A DNA stretch of 64,000 nucleotides. Source: Alishewanella tabrizica (GTDB lineage Bacteria > Pseudomonadota > Gammaproteobacteria > Enterobacterales > Alteromonadaceae). Numbering within the stretch: the first letter of the stretch is position 1; each line of letters starts with the position of its first letter. The stretch covers positions 272,468 to 336,467 of the forward strand of contig NZ_BMYR01000003.1 of NCBI RefSeq assembly GCF_014652375.1. Direction: 5' to 3'. The notes beneath the pieces were generated by a model. The model did not search any database and was not told the DNA's origin. It saw only the letters and a program-made list of their open reading frames with translations. Shown in pieces: positions 56,801-63,929 of the stretch. Both the position numbers and the translations under genes were made by a program.

Positions 56801-57731
56801 TCGCACCGTTGAGGGGCGCGAGCGTTATCCTATTCGGGTGCGTTATCAACGTGAACAGCGCGATAGCGTGGAGGCGATAGCACAAGTACTAGTGGCGACG
56901 CCCGCCGGCTATAGTGTGCCGTTAATTGAACTGGCAGAGATCCGCTACGAGCGTGGCCCACAGATGATCCGCTCGGAAAACAGCTTTTTAACCGCTTACA
57001 TTACCTTTGGCGCAGCGCGGGGTATCGCCGATGTCGAAGCGGTCGCACAGGTAGAGGCTTATTTGCAGCAACTGTTGAGTTCCAGTGAGCTGACATTGCC
57101 GGCCGGCGTCAGTTATCAGTTTGCCGGCAGTTACCAGCAACAGCAACGTGCTGCGGCGACACTAAGCTGGTTGGTGCCGCTGGCGCTGACCTTGGTGTTT
57201 ATGTTGCTGTATTTACAGTTTAAACAGGTGAGTACCGCGCTGATGATTTTCAGCAGCATTGCCATTGCCTGGGCTGGCGGCTTTATTGCGCTGGATGCGT
57301 TCGCACAACCGGACTTTCTAAATAGCCAGTGGTTTGGTGCCAATCTGCGTGAGTTGTTTAATCTGCAAAGTTATAACCTGAGTATCGCGGTCTGGGTCGG
57401 GTTTTTAGCCTTATTCGGTATTGCTATCGACGATGGCATTGTGATGGCGACTTACCTGAAACAGCAATTTGCTGCCCGGCCAGCAAGCAGCCGTGCTGAA
57501 GTGCGCGAGTTAGTGTGTGCGGCAGCGGCCAAACGCATTCGCCCCTGTTTAATGACCTCCGCCACCACGATACTAGCACTTTTACCGGTACTCAGCGCCA
57601 CTGGCCGCGGAGCTGATCTGATGATCCCGATGGCAATACCAACGCTCGGCGGCATGCTGTTTGTGCTACTGAGCGTCTTTATGGTACCGGTGCTCTATGC
57701 TGCCCGGGAGGAGTGGCGCTTGCAGCACTGA
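53817..57731 (+). CDS. Heavy-metal RND efflux pump, CusA/CzcA family, enlarged
   Basis: The 1304-residue pump is about 250 residues longer than CusA (1047). HME-RND motifs include VDAIPNLGENQQIVFADWPG, RSPQDVEDQLTYPLSSALMG, LGPDATGLGQIFWYTL, VALAGIAIAIGTIVDLGIIF (proton-relay helix) and FALFGIAIDDG-type GFLALFGIAIDDGIVMATYL. The MLQTG-M segment near residue 905 matches the Met of the CusA copper site, arguing for Cu/Ag. Residues about 515-535 hold an Ala/Ser-Leu-Gln repeat, and two extra hydrophobic helices lie near 640-720. No outer-membrane component is encoded nearby; TolC at 35 kb could partner. It is inner-membrane and in an operon with the adaptor. Confidence 0.93.
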   Translation: MTTPLQPEPGQTEPSQGFARFIALLLQQKLLVFVACIILLVIGIGVAPFGWQHSLPLKPVAVDAIPNLGENQQIVFADWPGRSPQDVEDQLTYPLSSALMGVPGVKDVRSLSMFGFSSIALIFEDNIEFYWARSRILEKLASLPADTLPPGVQPALGPDATGLGQIFWYTLEGQDPQGKPVGGWRLDELRAIQDWYLRSGLLTAEGISEVAAIGGYQREYQVEVDANLLRLFEVTLEQVTAAVMASNLDVSAGSRELNGVEYLIRGQGFVKQLADLEQAVVRLGPDNVPIRVQDVAKVNIGPAPRRGALDVAGAEAVGAVVTVREGYNPRQAIANVQTRISELRAGLPAKAVINWAETRLEQVSDFAALQQLPLPGVEFTEQSDSVQQAWREWLQQHPQQSWPDWLTLSKIELVPFYDRSLLIDETVATLETTLALQLLLTTLVVLVVLWQFRAALAVSLMLPVTVLVSFILMRYFQVEANIVALAGIAIAIGTIVDLGIIFTENLLQQRQAALQQEDGALQQEERSLQTEQGASEQGQRFNAALAIQQAGRELGPALLTAISTTVISFLPVFAMTGAEGKLFGPLAYTKTFVLLAAVLLAVTLLPVVLYLLFAAEPARLRALLAQKCHNLLPARLQTIPATLLRRGHGVLMLVLLLTVLFWLSQLWLPLGPGAGFWHNLLFVSSLLLLVLLVFWLFWQVYLPLLRLCLRFKLTFLLLPLLVVLTGLSVWLGAAKVIPGVNADSHLAQRFPGLSREFMPALDEGAFLLMPTVMPHAAISEALSILQQQDQAIAAIPEVKTVVGKIGRADSALDPAPLSMIETLIQYHSEYKTDALGKRLYFKYDRQTDSFVRDSQGELIIDPRGRPYRQWREHIKSPDDIWQEIVQAAQLPGVTSAPKLQPIETRLLMLQTGMRAAMGVKLQAPDLATLELVALAFEAALRDAPAISPLTVNAERVVGQPYLIVTPNRQQIARHGLSMQQVQQSLSTALAGMDAGRTVEGRERYPIRVRYQREQRDSVEAIAQVLVATPAGYSVPLIELAEIRYERGPQMIRSENSFLTAYITFGAARGIADVEAVAQVEAYLQQLLSSSELTLPAGVSYQFAGSYQQQQRAAATLSWLVPLALTLVFMLLYLQFKQVSTALMIFSSIAIAWAGGFIALDAFAQPDFLNSQWFGANLRELFNLQSYNLSIAVWVGFLALFGIAIDDGIVMATYLKQQFAARPASSRAEVRELVCAAAAKRIRPCLMTSATTILALLPVLSATGRGADLMIPMAIPTLGGMLFVLLSVFMVPVLYAAREEWRLQH
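55353..55415 (+). repeat. 21-bp in-frame triplication within the RND pump gene
   Basis: Three consecutive 21-bp units encode ALQQEDG, ALQQEER and SLQTEQG (residues 513-533), in a charged loop just after the proton-relay helix. Confidence 0.8.
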
Positions 57732-58165
57732 ATAAGGTGTAAGGAGTACGTTAACAAGCGTCACCGCTGTAACCGCCAACTAACAGCGGTTTAATCCGTT
57801 AGGGTTCCTTTGTGCCTGTTTACTTTTTAGCTGATGCTGCAATATTAGCAAGAGTCTGTTGGTTTTTTCAGCAAACAGTTTTTAGTTATTTTATTTCTTG
57901 GTCTTTTACGCTAAGGCTAAGTGATTGAATTTATTACCCCCCAAAAAAAATCAATTCCAAAATATGCATATTTTTATAGCTAAATAGAATATAACAATCT
58001 ATTGCGTTCACAAAAATGAGTATGTAGTTTACATCTCATTGTTAAATTTGTTTACTTGTAAACATACCAAGGCTCTATCGAGACTCACAATAGTAGTCGA
58101 ACACCTGTTAATTAGCGTTTCTAATACTATCTTTTTACACGTTATTGGTATTCGCATGAGGCATT
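57732..58165. other. 434-bp AT-rich gap after the metal efflux operon
   Basis: An inverted repeat ACCGCTGT (57763-57770) / ACAGCGGT (57783-57790) close to the pump stop may end its transcript. The rest is AT-rich, with no supported gene. The abrupt fall in GC marks the border of the accessory pocket to the right. Confidence 0.5.
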
Positions 58166-58303
58166 ATGAAAAAATTTCTAGGTATTGTAGCTCTTATTTT
58201 TATTGCATTGAGTATTCTGTTTTATGTGTTTCAGGCTTTGGCTAATTGGAACTGTGAGCTTGGTATCGCTGCTGTGTCTCCTTTTGGCTATCACTGCAAG
58301 TAG
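58166..58303 (+). CDS. Small hydrophobic protein (45 aa)
   Basis: A short frame with ATG preceded by GAGG five bases upstream. The product is one membrane helix (KFLGIVALIFIALSILFYVF) followed by NWNCELGIAAVSPFGYHCK, with two Cys residues that could form a disulfide outside the membrane. Not recognised as any family. It begins a run of small envelope genes. Confidence 0.5.
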   Translation: MKKFLGIVALIFIALSILFYVFQALANWNCELGIAAVSPFGYHCK

Positions 58304-58446
58304 TTAGTTAAAGACTTCAATATAAGCGGGCTTAGTTACTGTTGAAATAGACCGCATGACTGTGAAATGTACATATTTTTAGTTTTTTAACTGTGAGAAG
58401 CTTCGGTATTTTGTATCAACTTACAAGAAGCAAATGTGGAGGCTAA

Positions 58447-58892
58447 ATGTTTTGGTTAGGAATCCTTGCAATTATAGTAATTACACTGCATGCGACATTA
58501 CTTTCCGGTGACGTGAGTGTTTTCGTAGACGCACTCTCTATTCTGTGGGTTGTGCTAATGGCAATAAGTATGATGTTTGCTTCTACCTTATTGAAACGGG
58601 TTAGGCAGGCTTTTTCTATATTGTTAACTAATGATAAGACGTGCAACGAAGTTCAGTATCGTCAAGCAATACAAGTTTTTTCTGTATTTGGGCGCTCTGC
58701 TGTAATGGCCGGGCTTTTTTATCGTTGATTGGGTCGATAGCCTTAGCAAGCCATCTGGCTTCGTTGGATGCAATAGGTAGTGGTTTTGTAATAGCTTGCT
58801 TGCCGATTTTCTATGGTTTTTTTGTAAAGTTATTAGCGATGATTGCTGAAGAAAGAGTGCAGTCGTTATCAGTTGAACGTTTATTGAACTAA
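58447..58892 (+). pseudogene. MotA/TolQ/ExbB-like membrane protein, frameshifted
   Basis: The first frame (58447-58728) encodes an N-terminal helix, SGDVSVFVDALSILWVVLMA and FSVFGRSAVMAGLF, then stops. A -1 frame continues seamlessly with LSLIGSIALASHLASLDAIG, SGFVIACLPIFYGFFVKLL to 58892. Together (148 residues) they resemble the short MotA/TolQ/ExbB-type proton-channel proteins: SGD-x-SVF near the start, DAIGxGFxIAxLxxxYG near the end. The break is at T6 (58715-58720); a seventh T would restore one frame. Possible explanations are a genuine mutation, a sequencing error or slippage-based phase variation. The S26 peptidase gene follows 11 bases later. Confidence 0.6.
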
Positions 58893-58903
58893 GGACGATA
58901 AAC

Positions 58904-59674
58904 TTGTCGCCGTATAGAAGCCAGTTTTCCGAGCACAGGTCGCACTGGGCCAACAAGCCATTGTGCTTTTTCTTAGTAAATCTGGTTATCTGGATTTCGT
59001 ATCTTATTACGCTGCGGCTATTTCAACTGGGGGATAGTTACGAGAGCCTGCAAACCTGCTTCTACTTGGGAATATTTTTACTTATCGGACAGGGCGTTAT
59101 TTTTGTCATACGCAAAAATATTTTGGCTGGTATTGGCTATTATATCTCTGCGATTCTGCTGCTGGTTACCTTCATGGTTACCGGGGCTATCGGTTATGTC
59201 CTTGGCAATATATTAGGTTCAGGTTCTGCCTGGCCTTTGCTAACAAAAGGAGATCTGGTTATTGGCCGGAACTTTGCGCTTTCATTTCAGCCTGGTGTGA
59301 TGGTAAGAGCGGAAATTGATGGTAAGAGTATGATAAAGAGAATTCATGGCGTACCGGGAGATCAGATCACCATCTGCGACGGTTTGGTATACGTTAATGA
59401 TATTGCCTATCAGCAGGTAAATAATTGGGTGGGTTTTCGATTTGAAAACGCTGCGCAGTGTCAAAGAGAGTACCGTAAGCTGCAACTCGCTGCGGATGAG
59501 TATTTTGTGTTAGGGGATAACACTAACCAAAGCCGAGATTCCAGACAATATGGTCCAGTGCCAAAAAGTGTGCTGTATGAAAATTTTCTGTATGCGATAC
59601 GCGATGATATGACGGTAAGGTATCTAACTGTCGAGTTCGTCGCTCCGGCAGAACACAAAGGTGCAGGACAGTAA
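58904..59674 (+). CDS. Signal peptidase I-like S26 peptidase with three membrane helices
   Basis: A 256-residue protein. Hydrophobic segments at about 20-40, 52-70 and 73-104 precede the peptidase part. The catalytic Ser is expected at Ser108 (GSGSAWPLLTKGDLV; the canonical SMxPT is SAWPL here), the general-base Lys at Lys145 (MIKRIHGVPGD), and box E is GDNTNQSRDSRQYGPVP. The dyad is therefore kept. It is not LepB: that gene normally sits with lepA-rnc. Translation starts at TTG with AAGGA upstream. It lies next to small membrane proteins, so it may process a dedicated exported substrate, as conjugative TraF-type or accessory S26 enzymes do; this is inference. Confidence 0.82.
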   Translation: MSPYRSQFSEHRSHWANKPLCFFLVNLVIWISYLITLRLFQLGDSYESLQTCFYLGIFLLIGQGVIFVIRKNILAGIGYYISAILLLVTFMVTGAIGYVLGNILGSGSAWPLLTKGDLVIGRNFALSFQPGVMVRAEIDGKSMIKRIHGVPGDQITICDGLVYVNDIAYQQVNNWVGFRFENAAQCQREYRKLQLAADEYFVLGDNTNQSRDSRQYGPVPKSVLYENFLYAIRDDMTVRYLTVEFVAPAEHKGAGQ

Positions 59675-59817
59675 ACCATGCAACGATAAAGCCGGTTTCC
59701 TGTGCTAACAGTCAACGGTTATTGCTTTGTGGTCGCTTGCATTTAATCTTAAAGATTAACTGCAAAGGCCTTTATTACTTGCTCAGCACGACTTATATCC
59801 GGCAGTGGAGAAAGTTT

Positions 59818-59994
59818 ATGACACTCAGTTTAAATAGTATTATTTTAAATATTGTTGCAGCTCTATTTTTTGCCGTGTTTTTTTTACTTTTTTCAAGAAA
59901 ATATAAAACAACAAAAGAAAAAGTGGCTTGTGTTACTACTATGACCTTGTTCTATTTTTTAGCGCTATTACTTAAAGATTATTTTGGCAAGTAA
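59818..59994 (+). CDS. Small membrane protein (58 aa)
   Basis: ATG at 59818 is preceded by GGAG nine bases upstream; a longer frame from 59722 lacks such a site. The product has two hydrophobic helices (ILNIVAALFFAVFFLLF and VTTMTLFYFLALLL) joined by a basic loop (SRKYKTTKEK). No family recognised. It is 143 bp after the S26 gene on the same strand. Confidence 0.5.
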   Translation: MTLSLNSIILNIVAALFFAVFFLLFSRKYKTTKEKVACVTTMTLFYFLALLLKDYFGK

Positions 59995-60049
59995 CCACCT
60001 AAGACGCCATAGTAATTGGCTGTGGCGGCGGCAGGAGATGCTGTAAGCA

Positions 60050-60077
60050 TAGGCCGGCATGCTAACATGTCGGCCTA
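60050..60077. terminator. Hairpin between convergent genes
   Basis: TAGGCCGGCATG (60050-60061) pairs with CATGTCGGCCTA (60066-60077) with one mismatch and a CTAA loop. It separates the small membrane protein from the DUF3083 gene; no long T-run. Confidence 0.5.
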
Positions 60078-60094
60078 GTCTGCTATCACAGTCG

Positions 60095-61180
60095 TTAATT
60101 ATGATAACTAATATGCTGATGGAAACGCACCGTTAAATCATCGCGCTCTGGTTGCAGATTCACGGATTTCGCAAAGCGGCGCAGCGCGCTTTCTACTTCA
60201 TTCATAAAACGGCCATAGCCCATATCGGTTTGATCTGCGGGTGTGGCAAAGATCACCAGCTGCATCATTTCTACCAGCTTTTCGCCTTGCAGATCGCTAA
60301 TAAGTTGGCCACTTTCAATGCTGTGATTAAAACCAAGCATTTGCAGTTCTTTGCCATGGCTGCTTTTATCGAATTGGCTATTGCGCACTAAAGGTAATAA
60401 ACCATTAGCCAATACGGCTAAATGTTTAAGCTTTTCCTGCTGGCAAGCGCTAACAAACTGATCATAGACATGTTGATACAGTGGTAAGTAAGGGGCATTG
60501 CTTTGTAGATCAATCGCGACCTGTTCTTTTAAGCGGCGGCTTAGCGGCAAATTCACAATCACATACGTTAACGCACTGTGCTTGGGTAATTCGCAATTAC
60601 GAGCTTTATAGCGCGCATCAATTGAGCGTAGTTTAAAGCCGTAGCTTTCTTTATTGCCTTTGGCTTTGGCAAAAAGATCATAAGTAAGGTGCTGGTGATC
60701 TCGTACTTTAATCTGTAAGTCGGCCAAGGCTAAACGATTTTTAAATTCGGTAAGTAAAGCCGTCACCTGTTGATGGAAGCTGGCAGCATTAGAGCGCAGT
60801 GGCTGCTCGGTGGCTAAAAAGAGTAAGGAGATTTTACGTGCCCGAACTGTGGCATCAAAAAAGCTATGATGCGCTTCATGATAGCTAGGATTGTAGAAAA
60901 ACAAAATCTGCTCAGCGGTTTGTAATACATAGGCTTCCTGGTGAAAGCGCACTACGGGTGTTTTACCATTAGCAATAAAATGCACATTGCGCAGGCCAAA
61001 TTGATCGGTTAATTCAAACAGCTTTTGCGCCAAGTCTTGATACAGGGCTTGATAAGGCGCGTCTGATGCAGCAGGAAAGCGGGCGACGAGCTCATCACTG
61101 AGGACAAACTCAGCCAACACATATTGATTGTCGCGTGCCACTGCGGGCAAATACACTTTATGTTGCGAACTTACGGGCAT
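60095..61180 (-). CDS. DUF3083-type protein with two-fold internal repeat
   Basis: The 361-residue cytoplasmic protein resembles DUF3083, a family of Shewanella and relatives without known function. The two halves appear homologous: YQALYQDLAQKLFELTDQFG / LRNVHFIANGKTPVVR in the first half match YLPLYQHVYDQFVSACQQEK / LKHLAVLANGLLPLVR in the second. No catalytic motif was identified. It is monocistronic and divergent from marC. Confidence 0.7.
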   Translation of the reverse strand: MPVSSQHKVYLPAVARDNQYVLAEFVLSDELVARFPAASDAPYQALYQDLAQKLFELTDQFGLRNVHFIANGKTPVVRFHQEAYVLQTAEQILFFYNPSYHEAHHSFFDATVRARKISLLFLATEQPLRSNAASFHQQVTALLTEFKNRLALADLQIKVRDHQHLTYDLFAKAKGNKESYGFKLRSIDARYKARNCELPKHSALTYVIVNLPLSRRLKEQVAIDLQSNAPYLPLYQHVYDQFVSACQQEKLKHLAVLANGLLPLVRNSQFDKSSHGKELQMLGFNHSIESGQLISDLQGEKLVEMMQLVIFATPADQTDMGYGRFMNEVESALRRFAKSVNLQPERDDLTVRFHQHISYHN

Positions 61181-61385
61181 AGTAGATTCCTTAAATGATT
61201 AAATTGTCAGCAATTGTAGCAAATTTATGACGGGTAAAGTGTACGGGTTACGACAATTTTTATCTTGGGTCAAGGTTTTAACATCGCACTCTTGATACGA
61301 TGCTATTGTGTTTATGATCACTGCGTATTTATGGTGAAAATAGCGGTAGAATAGCCTGTCTTAACATGGAATAAAGGGAGTAAAG

Positions 61386-62030
61386 ATGTCTGTTACCTTG
61401 CTAATTGATTATTGGCTGATTGCGATTACGGCATTATTTGTGGTGGTAAACCCACTGACGACGGCGTTTATTTTTGTATCTTTATTGCCTAACGCGACCA
61501 CGCAGCAGCGAAAACGTGCGGCGAAACGGTCCACGCTGGTGTCTGCCGGTATTTTTTTAGTGTTTGGCTTATTGGGAAGTTTTATCTTTAAGGTGTTTGG
61601 CATCACCTTAGAAGCGTTCCGCATTGCAGGGGGACTCATTTTATTTGGTATCGCCATGAGCATGATGCAAAAAGGCTTAGATGACGGTGAGGAGGCAACC
61701 GGTAAAGAGCCCCATCCTGATGGGAAAATTGCCAAAGATGTGTCGATTATCCCGTTAGCGATCCCTTTTATTGCCGGACCAGGCGCTATTGCCACGGTGA
61801 TGATTTTAACGAGTGAAGCACAATCGTTGTGGCATTTTATTACGGTATTTTTGGCTATTGGTATCACCACCTTTACCTGTTACTTGGCGATGATTTATGC
61901 GCATGTCTTGGTGCGTTATTTAGGCGAAACGGGTAAAGAAATTATTACCCGCTTATTTGGCTTAATTTTATCGGTGATCGCGGTGCAGTTTGTGATAAAC
62001 GGGGTGTTGGATATTTACCGCAGTTTATAA
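61386..62030 (+). CDS. marC: MarC family membrane protein
   Basis: The 214-residue protein has six membrane helices and the MarC/UPF0056 motifs: ALFVVVNPLTTAFIFVSLLP near the start, FRIAGGLILFGIAMSMM, and IIPLAIPFIAGPGAIATVMI in the middle. The family was once linked to multidrug resistance, but this was not confirmed; a small-molecule transport role (NAAT family) is proposed. An AAAGGGAG site precedes the ATG. A GC-rich hairpin follows. Confidence 0.92.
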   Translation: MSVTLLIDYWLIAITALFVVVNPLTTAFIFVSLLPNATTQQRKRAAKRSTLVSAGIFLVFGLLGSFIFKVFGITLEAFRIAGGLILFGIAMSMMQKGLDDGEEATGKEPHPDGKIAKDVSIIPLAIPFIAGPGAIATVMILTSEAQSLWHFITVFLAIGITTFTCYLAMIYAHVLVRYLGETGKEIITRLFGLILSVIAVQFVINGVLDIYRSL

Positions 62031-62064
62031 AGAGACGTTCTCATATTGAGGCATTCTTTAAATC

Positions 62065-62092
62065 AGCTAACGGGGCTTAAACCCCGTTAGCT
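62065..62092. terminator. Bidirectional hairpin between marC and nhaC
   Basis: AGCTAACGGGG (62065-62075) and CCCCGTTAGCT (62082-62092) form a perfect 11-bp stem with a CTTAAA loop between two convergent genes. A T-run is lacking, but the stem is strong. Confidence 0.7.
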
Positions 62093-62110
62093 TGATGACA
62101 TAATGGCGCC

Positions 62111-63619
62111 TTAGGCGATAAATACAAACCCAAAGAACGCAATCACGGCAGCGATAAGCGCATACGGGAATTGCGTTAAGGCATGACTCATTAAATCACA
62201 GCCCGTTCCTTGTGCTGCTAATACGGTAGAGTCACTGTAAAAACAGGCTTGGCTACCAAAGGAACTCGCTGATAACAATGCACCAATCACCAGTGGGATA
62301 TTGGCGTCTACTGCGGTAGCTAATGGCATTACAATAGGAATAGAGACGGCAAAAATACCCCAGCTAGAACCTGTTGCAAACGCCAGCAATGCCATTGCTA
62401 AAAACACCAATGCGGGTAGCATTTGCGCCGTCATATAAGGTGCTAAATTTTCTATGATAAATAAGGGTAAACCCAACTTATCGCAGACATCCTTAAAAAT
62501 AAAGGCAGCTATAACCGTACTAATGGCCGGTAACATGGTTTTAAAGCCATTCATCATCACGTCCATCATCTCAGATAATGACATGAGTTTTTGCACACCA
62601 TAGTAGATTATGGAGAAAACTAAGGCCGCAATAACGCCTTTTAATACATCTGGCTCACTAAGTGAATCACCTAATAACACCGTAAAAACGATCAGAGACA
62701 GCATGGGCACCATAAAGTTATGCACTTTACCTTGCTTATTACTGCTTTCAAACTCTTCTTCTATCGAGCTTACAGCATAATCGTCGCTGGTATGATAGGG
62801 CATTTCTTCAGAGGCGTGATGCAACATCCGTTTACCATCGCTGGGTTGATCGGCCAGCTCACACTCGATAGGATTCCCTTGCTGAGTTGCTAACTCGGCT
62901 TTTTTCATCGGGCCAATATCGGGTAGTAATTTCAACGTAACCAGCATTACCACAATAACGGCTAAAATCGGATAAAGCATATAGGGGATCGCTTCGATAT
63001 ACACGGCGACGCCTTTGCCTTTGTCAGCAATATCGTTATCTTCTAACAAACCACCAAAAAATACCGCCCAAGTTGAAATAGGCACTAATACGCATATAGG
63101 GGCTGCGGTAGAATCAACGATATAGGCTAATTTCTGCCGAGACACTTTAAACTTATCCGTGACCCGTTTCATAGCCTCGCCTACCGATAAGGCGTTTAGG
63201 TAATCATCAACAAAGATGATACAACCCATTATAAAGGTCATAAACATGGAGGAGCGTGGCCCTTTGGCTTTTTCAGCGCCAAAGCGTCCAAACGCAACAG
63301 CTCCGCCCGTGTGAATTAACAGACCTATTAAGGCACCAAAACCACCACAAACTAGAATTAACCAGCCAATGGTTTCGTCCTGCATAACATTTACGGCGAT
63401 TTCAGAAAAGTTACCTAGCGATTCGCTCGGGCTTAATAACAGTAATCCCGCAACAGCGCCGAGTACCAGCGCCAAGATCGGTCTTTTAAGCCAGATAGCA
63501 AAAACAAGTACGACTAAAGGTGGGATTAAACTAAGTGCTGAGGGGGCAGCAAGCGCGGCCGCTTCGGCCGCCGCAGCAACAGGCTCGGCCAAACTCCCTA
63601 GGGTTTCATCTGCTGACAT
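62111..63619 (-). CDS. NhaC-type Na+/H+ antiporter family protein
   Basis: The 502-residue, about 12-helix protein of the NhaC/ArsB-like ion transporter superfamily. Conserved parts are SLIPPLVVLVFAIWLKRPIL, GCIIFVDDYLNALSVGEAMK (the FVDDYxN motif), VDSTAAPICVLVPISTWAVF, ATGSSWGIFAVSIPI and GSQACFYSDSTVLAAQGTGC. A polar cytoplasmic loop of about 60 residues lies in the middle. Family members exchange Na+ for protons or take up amino acids such as lysine; the substrate is uncertain. It has a 170-nt leader from a good promoter. Confidence 0.9.
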   Translation of the reverse strand: MSADETLGSLAEPVAAAAEAAALAAPSALSLIPPLVVLVFAIWLKRPILALVLGAVAGLLLLSPSESLGNFSEIAVNVMQDETIGWLILVCGGFGALIGLLIHTGGAVAFGRFGAEKAKGPRSSMFMTFIMGCIIFVDDYLNALSVGEAMKRVTDKFKVSRQKLAYIVDSTAAPICVLVPISTWAVFFGGLLEDNDIADKGKGVAVYIEAIPYMLYPILAVIVVMLVTLKLLPDIGPMKKAELATQQGNPIECELADQPSDGKRMLHHASEEMPYHTSDDYAVSSIEEEFESSNKQGKVHNFMVPMLSLIVFTVLLGDSLSEPDVLKGVIAALVFSIIYYGVQKLMSLSEMMDVMMNGFKTMLPAISTVIAAFIFKDVCDKLGLPLFIIENLAPYMTAQMLPALVFLAMALLAFATGSSWGIFAVSIPIVMPLATAVDANIPLVIGALLSASSFGSQACFYSDSTVLAAQGTGCDLMSHALTQFPYALIAAVIAFFGFVFIA

Positions 63620-63642
63620 GGTTTTTATTCTCGTATAAAAGT

Positions 63643-63654
63643 CCGGTAAACCGG
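63643..63654. promoter_or_regulatory. Small palindrome in the nhaC leader
   Basis: CCGGTAAACCGG, a perfect inverted repeat 24 bp before the nhaC ATG. It could be an operator or a translation-control hairpin near the ribosome site; function is inferred only. Confidence 0.3.
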
Positions 63655-63765
63655 CAAAAAGTTAACAAAACCGTTGCAGCAGATTTGACAACTCAACGGT
63701 GTGAATGTCTACGCGAAAAGCCTTTTATGTTACCTAAGCGGTATACTAAAAAACGGGCGTAGTGC

Positions 63766-63788
63766 TTGCCTGTTCTTTACTCAGGCAA
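63766..63788 (-). promoter_or_regulatory. Leader hairpin at the 5' end of the nhaC transcript
   Basis: TTGCCTG (63766-63772) and CAGGCAA (63782-63788) form a perfect 7-bp stem right after the predicted transcription start. It may stabilise the mRNA 5' end. Confidence 0.4.
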
Positions 63789-63796
63789 ACGGTTGC

Positions 63797-63824
63797 ATCA
63801 TAGCAAAAAAACGCGTTTTCACAA
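63797..63824 (-). promoter_or_regulatory. Predicted extended -10 promoter of nhaC
   Basis: On the minus strand TTGTGA (63819-63824), 16 bp spacer, then TGC-TATGAT (63797-63802), an extended -10 with five of six matches. Transcription would begin near 63790, giving a leader of about 170 nt. Confidence 0.55.
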
Positions 63825-63840
63825 TTGAATTTATTAACAA

Positions 63841-63870
63841 AAAACCCGTAATTAGCCGACTAATGACGGG
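63841..63870 (-). terminator. Terminator of a gene entering from the right edge
   Basis: Read on the minus strand, CCCGTCATTAG-TCGG-CTAATTACGGG forms an 11-bp stem with one mismatch, followed by TTTTTTG. It lies upstream of the nhaC promoter, so it must end a transcript coming from beyond 64000. Confidence 0.8.
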
Positions 63871-63929
63871 GTGTCGATACGTAAAGGCTGTGACTTTCTC
63901 GGATCAGGTAAAACACGCGCGACTTAGCG

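Noticed and set aside
58711..58728. Programmed -1 ribosomal frameshifting in the MotA-like gene
   Set aside because: The site reads GGG CTT TTT TAT in the zero frame, which does not match the X-XXY-YYZ slippery pattern, and no clear stimulatory structure was seen. Indel or phase variation is simpler.
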